Shown: positions 52,923 through 61,276 of the stretch, piece after piece
How positions within the stretch are numbered: position 1 is the stretch's first letter
Layout of the letters: every line of letters starts with the position of its first letter
Source: VSJD01 sp964617825
GTDB taxonomy: Bacteria > Verrucomicrobiota > Kiritimatiellia > JAAZAB01
NCBI GenBank assembly: GCA_964617825.1
Contig: CAZTWL010000012.1
Location: 36,560 to 100,559, forward strand
Length of the DNA stretch: 64,000 nucleotides
Direction of reading: 5' to 3'
Program-made: the position numbers and the translations under genes
Notes under the pieces: generated by a model
The model's database searches: none
What the model saw: the letters and a program-made list of their open reading frames with translations, nothing else
What the model was told of the DNA's origin: nothing

Positions 52923-54932
52923 ATGCCCAGGGATATTCCTGTTGGAAACGGAAATATGCTCGTCGCGTTTGACAAGGATTACAATTTGCGGGAATTTTAT
53001 TTCCCGCATGTCGGGGAAGAAAACCATGTTAAGGACGAGCCGTTTCGTTTCGGCGTCTGGGTCAATGGCGCTTTCAGCTGGGTCGGGAGTGGCTGGCGGA
53101 TCAGGAGGGATTATCTGGATAATTCCCTGGTAACGAAAGTCGAGCTTATCCATGATGGGTTTAAAATACGCATCACGGCAAACGACCTCGTGGATTTTCA
53201 TGAAAATATTTATTTAAAAAAATTAACCGTCGAAAACCTGTCTGGTGAAGACAAGGATATTCGTTTGTTCCTTGCCGGCGATTTCCGGATTTCAGGCAAT
53301 GAAATCGGTGATACGGCCGCCTACCGGCCCGAAGTGAAGGGGCTTCTCCACTACAAGGGAGAACGCCATTTTTTAACCGGTATTTTCGCCAACAAGAAAT
53401 ACGGGGTTGACTTGTTCGCCACCGGGAACAAAGGAAGAACGCATGAGCAGGGCACATGGAAAGACGCGGAGGATGGGTTGTTAGGCGGGAATCCGATCGC
53501 GCAGGGGGACGTTGATTCCGTCATCGGGATTCCGCTGCGGCTGAAAGGCGGAGAAAAGGATGTCTGCTATTACTGGATATGCGCCGGTAAGAACTGGGAA
53601 GAGGTCGCGACCCTCCATGGCCATGTTGCCAAAATTCATCCTGAAACGATCTTCAGGCGCACGGTGGATTATTGGAAGCTCTGGGCCGACAAGGATGGAT
53701 TAAATTACAGCCTGTTGCCCGCGGATATCGCGCAGCTTTATAAAAAAAGCCTTTTGATCTGCCGCACCCAGATCGATAATTGCGGGAGCATTACCGCGGC
53801 CAACGATTCAGATGCGGTTAATTTTAACCGTGACACCTACAGCTATATGTGGACGCGCGACGCCGCCCTGATTGCCTACGCCCTGGACCTGGCCGGGTAT
53901 TCCGGCATAACGGACAAATTTTTCAGCCTTTGCGCGAAGCTCATTGAAAAAGGCGGGTATTTTCTCCATAAATACACCCCGTCGGGATCGCTGGCCAGCT
54001 CCTGGCATCCCTGGCAAAAAGACAAAAAATACCAGCTGCCTATCCAGGAGGATGAAACCGCCCTGGTCATCTGGGCGTTATGGAGGCATTACGAGAAGTG
54101 CAGGGACATCGAATTTATCAAGCCACTCTACAAGCCCTTGATCAAAACCGCCGCCGATTTCATGATGGATTACCTGGATGCGCAGACGGGCCTTCCGCTG
54201 CCAAGCTATGACCTTTGGGAAGAACGGCAGGGCATCCTCACCTTTACGACCGCGGCGGTTTACGGAGGATTGACGGCCGCGGCCAATTTTACCGAGGCGT
54301 TCGGGGAAATTGAACTGGCCCGTGAATATCGCGAAGGCGCCTTGATGTTGCGCCGGGGCATGGACAAGCATCTTTACCTGGAAGAAGAAGGACGTTTTGC
54401 CCGGATGGTGAACTTCCGGAAAGACGGCACAAAGGAAGTTGACGCGGCGGTTGACGCCAGCCTTTACGGGATATTTGCCTTCGGCGCCTACAGCCCCGAT
54501 GACGAAAAGGTCCGCGGCACGATGCGGCAGATCCATGAGAAATTATGGTGCCGGACGAAAGTCGGGGGCCTGGCGCGCTATGAAAATGATCCTTACCACC
54601 GCGTTAGCAGCGATGTGCCCGGCAATCCATGGTTTATCACGACGCTCTGGCTGGCGCAGTATTATATCGCCGCTGCGAAAAATAAAAAAGAGCTGGATAA
54701 AGCCATGGAACTCATGCGATGGGTCGCGGATCACGCGCTGCCCAGCGGCGTCCTGGCGGAGCAGGTAAATCCCCATAATAATGAACCGCTCTCCGTTTCT
54801 CCCCTGACTTGGAGCCACGCCGCCTTTATTGCCGTGGTCCAGGAATATCTTGATAAACTCCTGGAGACTGAAAAGTGCACCGCTTGCGACCTGCCAAAAT
54901 ATTCCAAGTATTTAACAAAAGCGGTCCGTTAA
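52923..54932 (+). CDS. Glucoamylase-like glycoside hydrolase family 15
   Basis: A 669-residue protein of the prokaryotic GH15 type. Residues about 1-265 are the N-terminal beta-sandwich (NGNMLVAFDKDYNLREFYFP; FRFGVWVNGAFSWVGSGWR). Residues about 270-650 are the (alpha/alpha)6 barrel with RDTYSYMWTRDAALIAYALD, the general acid Glu in PIQEDETALVIWALW (near 376) and the general base Glu in GVLAEQVNPHNNEPLS (near 613). It has no signal peptide and would act on intracellular alpha-glucans or maltodextrins, or trehalose in some relatives. AAGGAGG precedes the ATG. Paired with the azoreductase gene upstream. Confidence 0.93.
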   Translation: MPRDIPVGNGNMLVAFDKDYNLREFYFPHVGEENHVKDEPFRFGVWVNGAFSWVGSGWRIRRDYLDNSLVTKVELIHDGFKIRITANDLVDFHENIYLKKLTVENLSGEDKDIRLFLAGDFRISGNEIGDTAAYRPEVKGLLHYKGERHFLTGIFANKKYGVDLFATGNKGRTHEQGTWKDAEDGLLGGNPIAQGDVDSVIGIPLRLKGGEKDVCYYWICAGKNWEEVATLHGHVAKIHPETIFRRTVDYWKLWADKDGLNYSLLPADIAQLYKKSLLICRTQIDNCGSITAANDSDAVNFNRDTYSYMWTRDAALIAYALDLAGYSGITDKFFSLCAKLIEKGGYFLHKYTPSGSLASSWHPWQKDKKYQLPIQEDETALVIWALWRHYEKCRDIEFIKPLYKPLIKTAADFMMDYLDAQTGLPLPSYDLWEERQGILTFTTAAVYGGLTAAANFTEAFGEIELAREYREGALMLRRGMDKHLYLEEEGRFARMVNFRKDGTKEVDAAVDASLYGIFAFGAYSPDDEKVRGTMRQIHEKLWCRTKVGGLARYENDPYHRVSSDVPGNPWFITTLWLAQYYIAAAKNKKELDKAMELMRWVADHALPSGVLAEQVNPHNNEPLSVSPLTWSHAAFIAVVQEYLDKLLETEKCTACDLPKYSKYLTKAVR

Positions 54933-54954
54933 AGCCCGGGACAAATGAACATTC

Positions 54955-55137
54955 TCATGGTTGTAGAGGAAGCAGGCGGATGCGTGCCCGGTCCAACAGG
55001 TTTCCACAATGGTCCGGAGTAACATCCTGGGCTCTGATCTGAATCACGCTGGGAGCGTCAGTATCTGTGGCGGCGAGGATGGCGCTGAAGCCAAGATCGT
55101 GCGTAAAGACGAGATAACGCGCCGCGGGGTCAGGGAT
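54955..55137 (-). pseudogene. PIN-like DUF5615 toxin gene remnant
   Basis: Between a TAG at 55138-55140 and a TGA at 54955-54957, the minus strand encodes RYLVFTHDLGFSAILAATDT, then DAPSVIQIRAQDVTPDHCGN. The THDLGF acidic block and the following VIQIR strand are typical of the C-terminal half of DUF5615 (PIN-like) toxins. The N-terminal half, with MxxLLDE-type start, is absent. A further 38-codon frame just upstream (ending at 55159) may come from a second broken gene. The stretch 54933-55333 holds no intact gene. Confidence 0.62.
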
Positions 55138-55333
55138 CTATCAAGCAAATCGAAAGCCCTATAAACAAGCAATAAGATCATCGACCCAGCTTGCCAGGCC
55201 CGCATCCAGCAGGGCAAATAGCTCCAGAATATTCACAATTTCACCCGCGCGCTTGTCCGTTATCGGGATCCGACCTCACCAGCGTTGCAAGCCCGCTAGC
55301 AGGAACTTTCCCCTCTGGCTTTCTTTCCTCCAA

Positions 55334-55645
55334 TTATCGATGACTTGCCGGAATTCCTCCAAGAGCATCGGGTGGAAGGTCCGATTCCTTCAGAATGCCT
55401 TCGGCCACAAGAATCGGAACAAGCTGCTCCGGCATGCAACAGGAGTAGCGCTTCCAGATGCTTCGCGCCGTGCGATCGTGGTATTCATGGATGAGGTTAT
55501 TGAGTTCGAAGCAAGAAAGGAGGCCGGAGCGCCAAGCCGCGAACTTGGCCTGCAATTCGGACAGGGCCTGCTCCATTTCGCGCGTCTTCCCGATGTTCGC
55601 CAGTTCGCGGAGTGCTTTATTGCGACTGCATTGATTTTTGCTCAT
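55334..55645 (-). CDS. Hypothetical small protein
   Basis: A 103-residue protein, mostly helical, with SELQAKFAAWRSGLLSCFEL followed by NNLIHEYHDRTARSIWKRY and a C-terminal VAEGILKESDLPPDALGG. The start ATG at 55645 has GGGAGAG right upstream. I have no name for it, but the pattern (a helix with FELN-LIHEYH, then Y and a final low-complexity turn) looks like that of small conserved proteins often found near toxin-antitoxin genes. It adjoins the DUF5615 remnant on the same strand, so it may be left over from such a module. Confidence 0.6.
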   Translation of the reverse strand: MSKNQCSRNKALRELANIGKTREMEQALSELQAKFAAWRSGLLSCFELNNLIHEYHDRTARSIWKRYSCCMPEQLVPILVAEGILKESDLPPDALGGIPASHR

Positions 55646-55669
55646 ATCTCTCCCTGCCAATGGACCGCT

Positions 55670-55977
55670 CTACGGCGGAGGTTTTTGCGATAAGCACGCC
55701 AAATCGGTTGGGGTAATGGATATTTTACCATGATTGATATCCGGGACAAGCATCGTTCCGAATATCCGCGGCTCGCAGGGTCTGCACTTAGAATAAAGAT
55801 TAACGAATTCTTCGTCTTCAAGAGGGCGACAGGGTTTCATTGACACACACTTTCCTGCCCCATCCTGCCCTATTTCCAATTTGATATTTTGACCCAATCC
55901 GGTATCATTCCAGCCTATGTAACGCGGTGAAAAGCCGTAACTTTCGCCGTCAGCCGCTACAACCGCATCGGACACAC
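55670..55977 (-). CDS. Hypothetical protein, doubtful
   Basis: A minus-strand frame of about 100 codons from a GTG near 55977. The end (VNLYSKCRPCEPRIFGTMLV, then PDINHGKISITPTDLACLS) has a balanced composition and a CRPC motif. The frame extends further upstream, but there it is antisense to the gene at 55992. No ribosome site was found; it could be chance. Confidence 0.3.
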
Positions 55978-55991
55978 GGAGCCCTGAACTT

Positions 55992-56348
55992 ATGAATACT
56001 CTCGCAGAACTCGATCGGGAGACGGCGCAACTCGTCGTGGACATGTTGAAGGCCGAAGGGATTACCTGCGAAACGCGGGCCAAGAAAGACGAGTTTGACC
56101 TGGATGTTGTCGAAATCACGGTGGATGACGATCAGTACGAGAAAGCCTGCGAAATAACTGAGAAATGGTACACGGCCGAGGCCGAACGCAAGACACAGCG
56201 CCGGTGCCCCGCCTGTAATTCGGTGAAACTAAAACACGTCGAAGACCCCCAGTTTAAAACATCGGTCACAAAGGCTGCGGGCGTGTATTGCTGCGATGAT
56301 TGCGGACACATCATCGTCCCCTCGAACATGAGGACGCTGACGCTGTAG
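55992..56348 (+). CDS. DUF2007-like protein with C-terminal zinc ribbon
   Basis: A 118-residue protein. The N-terminal 60 residues (DRETAQLVVDMLKAEGITCE, then a strand with VVEITVDDDQYEKACEI) resemble the DUF2007 fold, which pairs a ligand-binding ferredoxin-like domain with a zinc ribbon. The ribbon is RRCPACNSVKLK and, later, VYCCDDCGHIIVP: four usable cysteines. A CGGAG site lies 10 bases before the ATG. Probably a small cytoplasmic signalling or carrier protein; partner unknown. Confidence 0.65.
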   Translation: MNTLAELDRETAQLVVDMLKAEGITCETRAKKDEFDLDVVEITVDDDQYEKACEITEKWYTAEAERKTQRRCPACNSVKLKHVEDPQFKTSVTKAAGVYCCDDCGHIIVPSNMRTLTL

Positions 56349-56399
56349 GCTCGCGCTTCGTCGAAAGACGGAATCGGGGGCATGGAGCCAGTTTTTTCT

Positions 56400-56424
56400 G
56401 GAGATCCAACGCGGCTGGATCTCC
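56400..56424. other. Hairpin in the gap before repeat copy B
   Basis: GGAGATCCA and TGGATCTCC form a perfect 9-bp stem with a 7-base loop. No U-run follows, so a terminator is doubtful. The gap 56349-56495 has no supported gene; a short plus-strand frame from 56382 runs into the repeat. Confidence 0.5.
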
Positions 56425-56495
56425 ACGGTGCAGATTTGGCCGACAAGCAAATCACAGAGGCATATTCGTTCCCAAAAACGACAAAAGGAGACATT

Positions 56496-56681
56496 AGCAT
56501 CCCAGAGGATGCTCAGACCGTAGACTATGGACCGTGGACTGTAGGAAAACGGGCGAAAAACGAGCAATAATCAGCCAGATGCAAAAACCATAGTTCCGGT
56601 TTTGTGTATCTGCATTTTGCCTGTTCGAACCTACGGACTACAGCCTACAATCTTCAGCCCTCGGCGGCCCTATGGGACGCC
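56496..56681 (+). repeat. Hairpin-capped repeat H, copy B
   Basis: About 186 bases, the best-kept copy. The left hairpin is AGCATCC-CAGA-GGATGCT at 56496-56513, and the right one is around GGCGGCCCTATGGGACGCC, ending at 56681. The conserved internal blocks match copies A and C. It ends about 20 bases before the start of the secreted-protein gene at 56701 and must contribute to, or at least border, its leader. Confidence 0.9.
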
Positions 56682-56700
56682 AATGAAAAGGAGAAAACGG

Positions 56701-58218
56701 ATGAAATTCAGCGGCATATTCCAGCACGTGGCCGTCCTGCTTATGAACGCAGCCATTGCCTACGGCGTATCGGTGAATGCCGGGCAGGCGCAGGGACTGA
56801 TTATCAACCACAAATGCACGGATATCTCGAAAGTTCCGGCAACGTGGATTCAACAGGCCAAGTCGCAATTCCGTATCGGCTACGGGCACACTTCGCACGG
56901 CAGCCAACTCGTAACCGGCATTGCCACCTTATCCCAACTGGGTTCGCCTTACGATTACACATCGTCGTCCTCGGGGCTGGCGCCGGGCATGTTCCTTAAC
57001 GATTACTGGGCCTCCGGCGACCTGGGATCCGGCGGCGATTTGACTTGGCGCGACACAACCGTGGAAATGCTCAATCTGCCCAACAATGACCGTAATATGG
57101 TCATGTGGTCGTGGTGCGGCGGGGTCTCCGGCAACACTGCTGAGGGCATCAATACTTATCTCCAAGCCATGAACGAATTGGAGCAGTTGTGGCCCAATAT
57201 CAAGTTCATTTATATGACCGGCCATCTCGACGGGTCCGGCGTGAGCGGCAATTTGAATCAAATGAACGAACTGATCCGTCAATTCTGCCGCGCCAATAAC
57301 AAGACGCTCTTCGATTTCGCCGATATCGAAAGCTACGATCCTGACGGCGCCGAGTTTTTGAGCAGGAATGCCGACGACGGCTGCAATTATTCCGGCGGAA
57401 ACTGGGCGGATGAGTGGCAGGCCGCGCATCCCACCGACCTCCTTTGCGCAGCTTGCGATTGCGCCCATTCCAAGCCGGTGAACTGCAACCTGAAAGGGCG
57501 GGCCGTCTGGTGGATGCTGGCACGGCTGGCGGGCTGGTCGGATTCGGACATTAACCTGCCCGCGCCTGCGGGCGTGGCGGCCAGCGACGGGACCTTCTCC
57601 AACAAGGTACAGTTGTCCTGGAGCGCCGTGACGGGCGCAACGGCATACGAGGTCTGGCGCCATACGAGCAACAACTCCTCCTCGGCAGCTAAAATCTCCA
57701 GCCCTGATCCGACCGGAAGCAGTTTTGCCGACACCAACGCGACACCTGACATCATGTATTACTATTGGGTGAAGGCGTCCAACAGCAATGGCACGAGCTC
57801 TTTCAGCAACAGCGACAGCGGGTATTGCGGATTAATCGACCACGTTATTGGCCCGGTAATTAAGGCTAATGGCTATGCCGACGAGTTAAGCGTTAACCGC
57901 GCGAACACTCTATCTGTCGCCGTCCAGATCGATCCGGGCGAATATAACGGCGTTGAAACAGACTGGTGGGTCATTGCCAACAGCGGATCGGCCTGGTTTT
58001 ATCTGGATACCGCAACAGGGTGGATGCAGGAAGGCGCTTGGCGGCCGGCCTGGCAAGGAGCCTTGTGCAATCTGCCGGCCACCGAAGTTTTGAATATCAG
58101 CGGACTAACGCCTGGTTTATATACGTTCTTTTTCGCGGTCGATTGGCCCATGGATGGGATTTTGAATTATCCTGAGGGGCCGATTCTGTTCGATGCGGTG
58201 AACGTCACCGTGGAGTAA
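56701..58218 (+). CDS. Secreted protein with N-terminal hydrolase-like domain, FN3 and C-terminal beta domain
   Basis: A 505-residue protein with a signal peptide (MKFSGIFQHVAVLLMNAAIA). Residues about 30-290 form an alpha/beta domain with FRIGYGHTSHGSQLVTGI, then MVMWSWCGGVSGNTAEGI and IYMTGHLDGSG; the conserved His, Ser and Gly suggest an SGNH-like or related hydrolase, but no triad is certain. Residues about 305-395 are an FN3 domain (KVQLSWSAVTGATAYEVWR). The last 100 residues are a beta-sandwich with WWVIANSGSAWFYLDTATG. AAGGAG 7 bases before the ATG at 56701 fixes the start, just behind repeat copy B. Function not known. Confidence 0.8.
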   Translation: MKFSGIFQHVAVLLMNAAIAYGVSVNAGQAQGLIINHKCTDISKVPATWIQQAKSQFRIGYGHTSHGSQLVTGIATLSQLGSPYDYTSSSSGLAPGMFLNDYWASGDLGSGGDLTWRDTTVEMLNLPNNDRNMVMWSWCGGVSGNTAEGINTYLQAMNELEQLWPNIKFIYMTGHLDGSGVSGNLNQMNELIRQFCRANNKTLFDFADIESYDPDGAEFLSRNADDGCNYSGGNWADEWQAAHPTDLLCAACDCAHSKPVNCNLKGRAVWWMLARLAGWSDSDINLPAPAGVAASDGTFSNKVQLSWSAVTGATAYEVWRHTSNNSSSAAKISSPDPTGSSFADTNATPDIMYYYWVKASNSNGTSSFSNSDSGYCGLIDHVIGPVIKANGYADELSVNRANTLSVAVQIDPGEYNGVETDWWVIANSGSAWFYLDTATGWMQEGAWRPAWQGALCNLPATEVLNISGLTPGLYTFFFAVDWPMDGILNYPEGPILFDAVNVTVE

Positions 58219-58267
58219 ATATTTTTGTCACGGATAGACGAATTGGCAGGGATCTAAAACGTAACGA

Positions 58268-59500
58268 TTAGCGCAGTGCTTGCGAGCCCAACTTCGTGGC
58301 TAGAGCATACAGCCCAAACAACCCGGCAAACAGCGCCATCAGACAAACGGGGACAACCTCCAGCGAAATATGGCGGGCCAGAGCCCCGACCAAACCGGGG
58401 ATGAGCGCCGAGCCTAACCCGCCCGCAGCCATTTGAATGCCGATGGTGTTAGCGGCATAGCGCATCCCCACGCGCCGGCTGGTTCCCGACACCAGCGCTG
58501 CAAAGATGGGGGCAACGGCAAAACCGACCAGGGCCACGGCAAGCAGGTTCGCCGCATTGGCAGGATTCCACCACAACAATACCACGCCGATCAAGGCCGC
58601 GACCAGGCTGCCCCGCACCAGGAGATTGACGCCCAGGCGTTTGGCATACAGGCCGGCCACAACCCGCCCCACGGTAAAGGTGGCCCAATAGCTGCCCGCC
58701 CACAGCCCGGCCACTTCCGGGCGGATGCCGCGCGACTCAACGAGCAGAGTGTAAGCCCATGTCCCCAGCGTAACTTCGGAGCCGGTATACAGTAAAAACA
58801 GCAAGGCGCTTAACCACACCATGGGCTGGCACAGCGTCTCGCCCAGGGGCGTTTTGTAATCGGTCAGGCGCTTGGGCGCCTCGCTCTCGGCAGGCGCTTC
58901 TGTTCGATTCCACATCGATACGGTCAGCGCAAACCCGGCCGCCAGCGCGAGCTGAAAGCCACCGACAACACAGTATCCCACCTTCCACGAACTCAGAACC
59001 GCTAACGCAAGGGTCATGATAATCGGCCCAAGCGTAACGCCAATCCCGTAGCACGCGTGCAGCCACTGCATCAATCCTTCGCCGAAATGCGCGGCCACAT
59101 AGGAGTTGAGTCCGGCATCAATCGCACCACCTCCCAAACCTGCCACCACGCCAAGCAGAACCATCATCCACCAGGTCGGGACAAGGGTGTAACCAAGCAG
59201 CCCCACCCCGGTCAGCGCACAACTCGCCGCCAGGACGTTGCCGACGCCGAACCGCGCAATCAATGGTCCGCTCAAAACGCTGGAGGCCAGGTAACCGGCC
59301 ACGGAAGCCGCAAGCAACAGGCCGACCGCATCCAGAGGGATGGCAAAACTTGTCCGGATCGAAGGCCAAGCCACTCCCAACAAACCGTCCGGCATTCCCA
59401 ATGCGATGAAGGCAACATAGGCTAAAACAATCAAACCTATTTTCGGATGTTTCTTAACCTTCTCCCATATCCCGACGAATGATTTACTGATCGGTTTCAT
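58268..59500 (-). CDS. MFS transporter
   Basis: A 410-residue protein with about twelve hydrophobic helices. The first helix has GLIVLAYVAFIALGMPDGLL, followed by the A-loop with ARFGVGNVLAASCALTG; later SYWATFTVGRVVAGLYAKRL shows the repeat of the motif in the second half. This recalls the FucP/BSC6-like branch of sugar and drug carriers. I chose the ATG at 59500, behind GGAATA; the frame is open to 59554. It is not next to any glycan gene, so no solute is suggested. Confidence 0.85.
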   Translation of the reverse strand: MKPISKSFVGIWEKVKKHPKIGLIVLAYVAFIALGMPDGLLGVAWPSIRTSFAIPLDAVGLLLAASVAGYLASSVLSGPLIARFGVGNVLAASCALTGVGLLGYTLVPTWWMMVLLGVVAGLGGGAIDAGLNSYVAAHFGEGLMQWLHACYGIGVTLGPIIMTLALAVLSSWKVGYCVVGGFQLALAAGFALTVSMWNRTEAPAESEAPKRLTDYKTPLGETLCQPMVWLSALLFLLYTGSEVTLGTWAYTLLVESRGIRPEVAGLWAGSYWATFTVGRVVAGLYAKRLGVNLLVRGSLVAALIGVVLLWWNPANAANLLAVALVGFAVAPIFAALVSGTSRRVGMRYAANTIGIQMAAGGLGSALIPGLVGALARHISLEVVPVCLMALFAGLFGLYALATKLGSQALR

Positions 59501-59724
59501 TATTCCATCCAAGGGAACGAGGATAAATTTGCCCTCCGCAGTCGGGCAATGCAACCGGCTTAATGGAGAGTTTCGATTTCAGTCCCGATGATTATCCGGA
59601 GTGCGCCGGTCTTAGGCTTGATCTTGACTAATCGTTCGCATCCTCCTTTTGGCATCAATATCCGCATTGTAGATGGACCTTCCATCAATGGCGAGCGATT
59701 TTCGATTATTGAACTCATCTCTAC
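59501..59724. other. Gap before the repeat cluster
   Basis: About 220 bases upstream of the MFS gene, without supported genes. It should contain the MFS promoter, but I see no convincing box pair. Confidence 0.45.
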
Positions 59725-59775
59725 GGCGTCCCATAGGACGCCGAGACCGCAGGCATTTGGGCCGCAGGCTGTTGG
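59725..59775 (-). repeat. Hairpin-capped repeat H, right-end fragment (copy F)
   Basis: A right-end hairpin GGCGTCC-CATA-GGACGCC at 59725-59742, followed by the GACCGCAGGC and GCCGCAGGCTGTTGG stretch. The internal part is missing. Confidence 0.75.
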
Positions 59776-59800
59776 TCGGAATCAATAAAACACATTCACT

Positions 59801-59985
59801 GGCGTTTCATAGGGACGCCGAGGGCTGTAGGCTAGACTGTAGTCCACAGGCTCGAACAGGCAAAATGCAAATACACCAAACCGGAACTATGGTTTTGGCG
59901 TTTGTCTGATTATTACTTGTTTTTCCGCCTGTTTTCCTACAGTCCACGGTCCTCAGCCTGCGGCCTGAGCATCCTGTGGGATGTT
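59801..59985 (-). repeat. Hairpin-capped repeat H, copy C
   Basis: About 185 bases in the opposite orientation to copies A and B. The left hairpin (AACATCC-CACA-GGATGCT in element sense) is at 59968-59985, the right one, slightly decayed, at 59801-59819. Internal blocks, such as the CCATAGTTCCGGTTTGG and AAACAAGTAATAATCAGAC regions, match copies A and B. Confidence 0.9.
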
Positions 59986-59997
59986 AATGATACACAT

Positions 59998-60112
59998 TGG
60001 CAAAAACCGGAACTCAAGTTTATGGGAACATGAGAAACGTTTTCGCTTTTTCCGCGATTTTACCTGCGGTCTACAGCCCACAGCCTTCAGCCTGAGCATC
60101 CTATAGGATGCT
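59998..60112 (-). repeat. Hairpin-capped repeat H, diverged copy D lacking its right end
   Basis: The left hairpin AGCATCC-TATA-GGATGCT at 60095-60112 is perfect; the CAGGCTGAAGGCTGTGGGC stretch and traces of the AAAACC-GGAACT middle follow, then the similarity ends. It directly abuts copy C in the same orientation. Confidence 0.7.
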
Positions 60113-60273
60113 AATGATTGACAATCGCTTGTCTTATGACAGTATTCGCGACAGCAAGGTTCCGATTGCTTTTATTCACAACCGCATTCAACGGGTGAGA
60201 CATCATAACAACTGATCGCCAAACACCCCAAAGGACGACCAACGGGCGGGCCCACATCCGTCTGGCCAAAATC

Positions 60274-61008
60274 ATGGCCGATCGCGGCCTTTCCTCCCGA
60301 CGCGAGGCAGAGCGCCTGATCGCTGCCGGCAGCGTACGCGTCGATGGGCAGGTCATCGACCAGCAAGGGGTCAAAGTCGATCCTAAGGCGCGGATTGAGA
60401 TCAGTGGGATCGGCGAGCAATGGATGGCGGACAAAGTCACGGTGCTGCTGCATAAGCCGTTGGGCATCGTCAGCACCCAGCCGGAGGGCGACCAAGTTCC
60501 AGCCTGGCGGCTGTTGACGCCCGAACGCCTGCATGGCGCCGCCGATCCAGCCGTGGTCGCGCGTATCTGCCGCGAGCCCTGGCACATGGCCGTCGCCGGC
60601 CGCCTTGATCAAGACAGCCGCGGATTGTTGTTGTTGACAAGCGACGGCGTCCTCGCCCGCAAGGTTACCGGCAGCCACGAATGGACCAAAGTCTACCAGG
60701 TAACAATTGATCGGCCGATCAGCGACCTTGCACTGAAACGATTGAACGGCCCGCGACGCCTTGATAACAAACCGCTGCTGGCCATGATTGTGCGCCGACT
60801 GAGCGAGCGAATGCTGCGCTTTGAATTACGCGAGGGGCGCAAGCACCAGATTCGCCGAGTCTGCCGCGAAGAAAACCTGACAGTCCTGAATCTGCAGCGC
60901 CTATCCATCGGACCCTTCACTCTCGGCGATATGCCCGAAGGGCGCTGGCGCGTGGCAGGCGCCACCGGGCAACCCCTCGCTTCGTGTCAACCGACGCATA
61001 ACGTCTAG
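60274..61008 (+). CDS. RsuA/RluB-family pseudouridine synthase
   Basis: A 244-residue protein. An S4 RNA-binding domain is at the N-terminus (LSSRREAERLIAAGSVRVDG) and the catalytic domain follows: LLHKPLGIVSTQPEGD, the AGRLDQDSRGLLLLTSDG block with the catalytic Asp, and LREGRKHQIRRVC. It modifies uridine in rRNA. The first ATG in frame begins at MADRGLSSRRE, which lacks the first S4 helix, RLxKxLA. The codons before it read IRLAKI, matching the family, but no ATG, GTG or TTG precedes them before a TGA at 60196. A rare start or a small change at the 5' end is likely. Confidence 0.88.
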   Translation: MADRGLSSRREAERLIAAGSVRVDGQVIDQQGVKVDPKARIEISGIGEQWMADKVTVLLHKPLGIVSTQPEGDQVPAWRLLTPERLHGAADPAVVARICREPWHMAVAGRLDQDSRGLLLLTSDGVLARKVTGSHEWTKVYQVTIDRPISDLALKRLNGPRRLDNKPLLAMIVRRLSERMLRFELREGRKHQIRRVCREENLTVLNLQRLSIGPFTLGDMPEGRWRVAGATGQPLASCQPTHNV

Positions 61009-61276
61009 CAATTAACTTCCCAGGTCCTGAGTTTTGTTCCAGATGCCGAGCCTGTATTATTACTGTGCGGACATGCCACAAGGCGATCGAAGCGTCAATT
61101 ATACAGCGGAATAAGCTTGGACACGATCTTCGGAAGATTTACATTAACCGACAACCAATCCTTGCGCCTTTTTGGGCTAACGTCTGGCGCAAAGAGTCAT
61201 TTTGGTAACGATGTATTATGAGCGCATATTATTGCGCAAACTCTGTGGTGGAAAATACACAACTGGAAATAAAATC
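61009..61276. other. Gap without gene
   Basis: About 270 bases between the pseudouridine synthase and deacetylase genes. Upstream codons of the deacetylase frame (from 61202) lie here but look non-coding. No strong hairpin was seen. Confidence 0.45.

Noticed and set aside
56382..56570. 62-codon plus-strand frame before the secreted-protein gene
   Set aside because: Its first 45 residues look mildly protein-like, but it has no ribosome site and runs into repeat copy B; kept only as a possible gene fragment.
51298..60112. Reading the repeat cluster as a CRISPR array
   Set aside because: The units are about 185 bp, in both orientations and kilobases apart, without regular spacers or cas genes.
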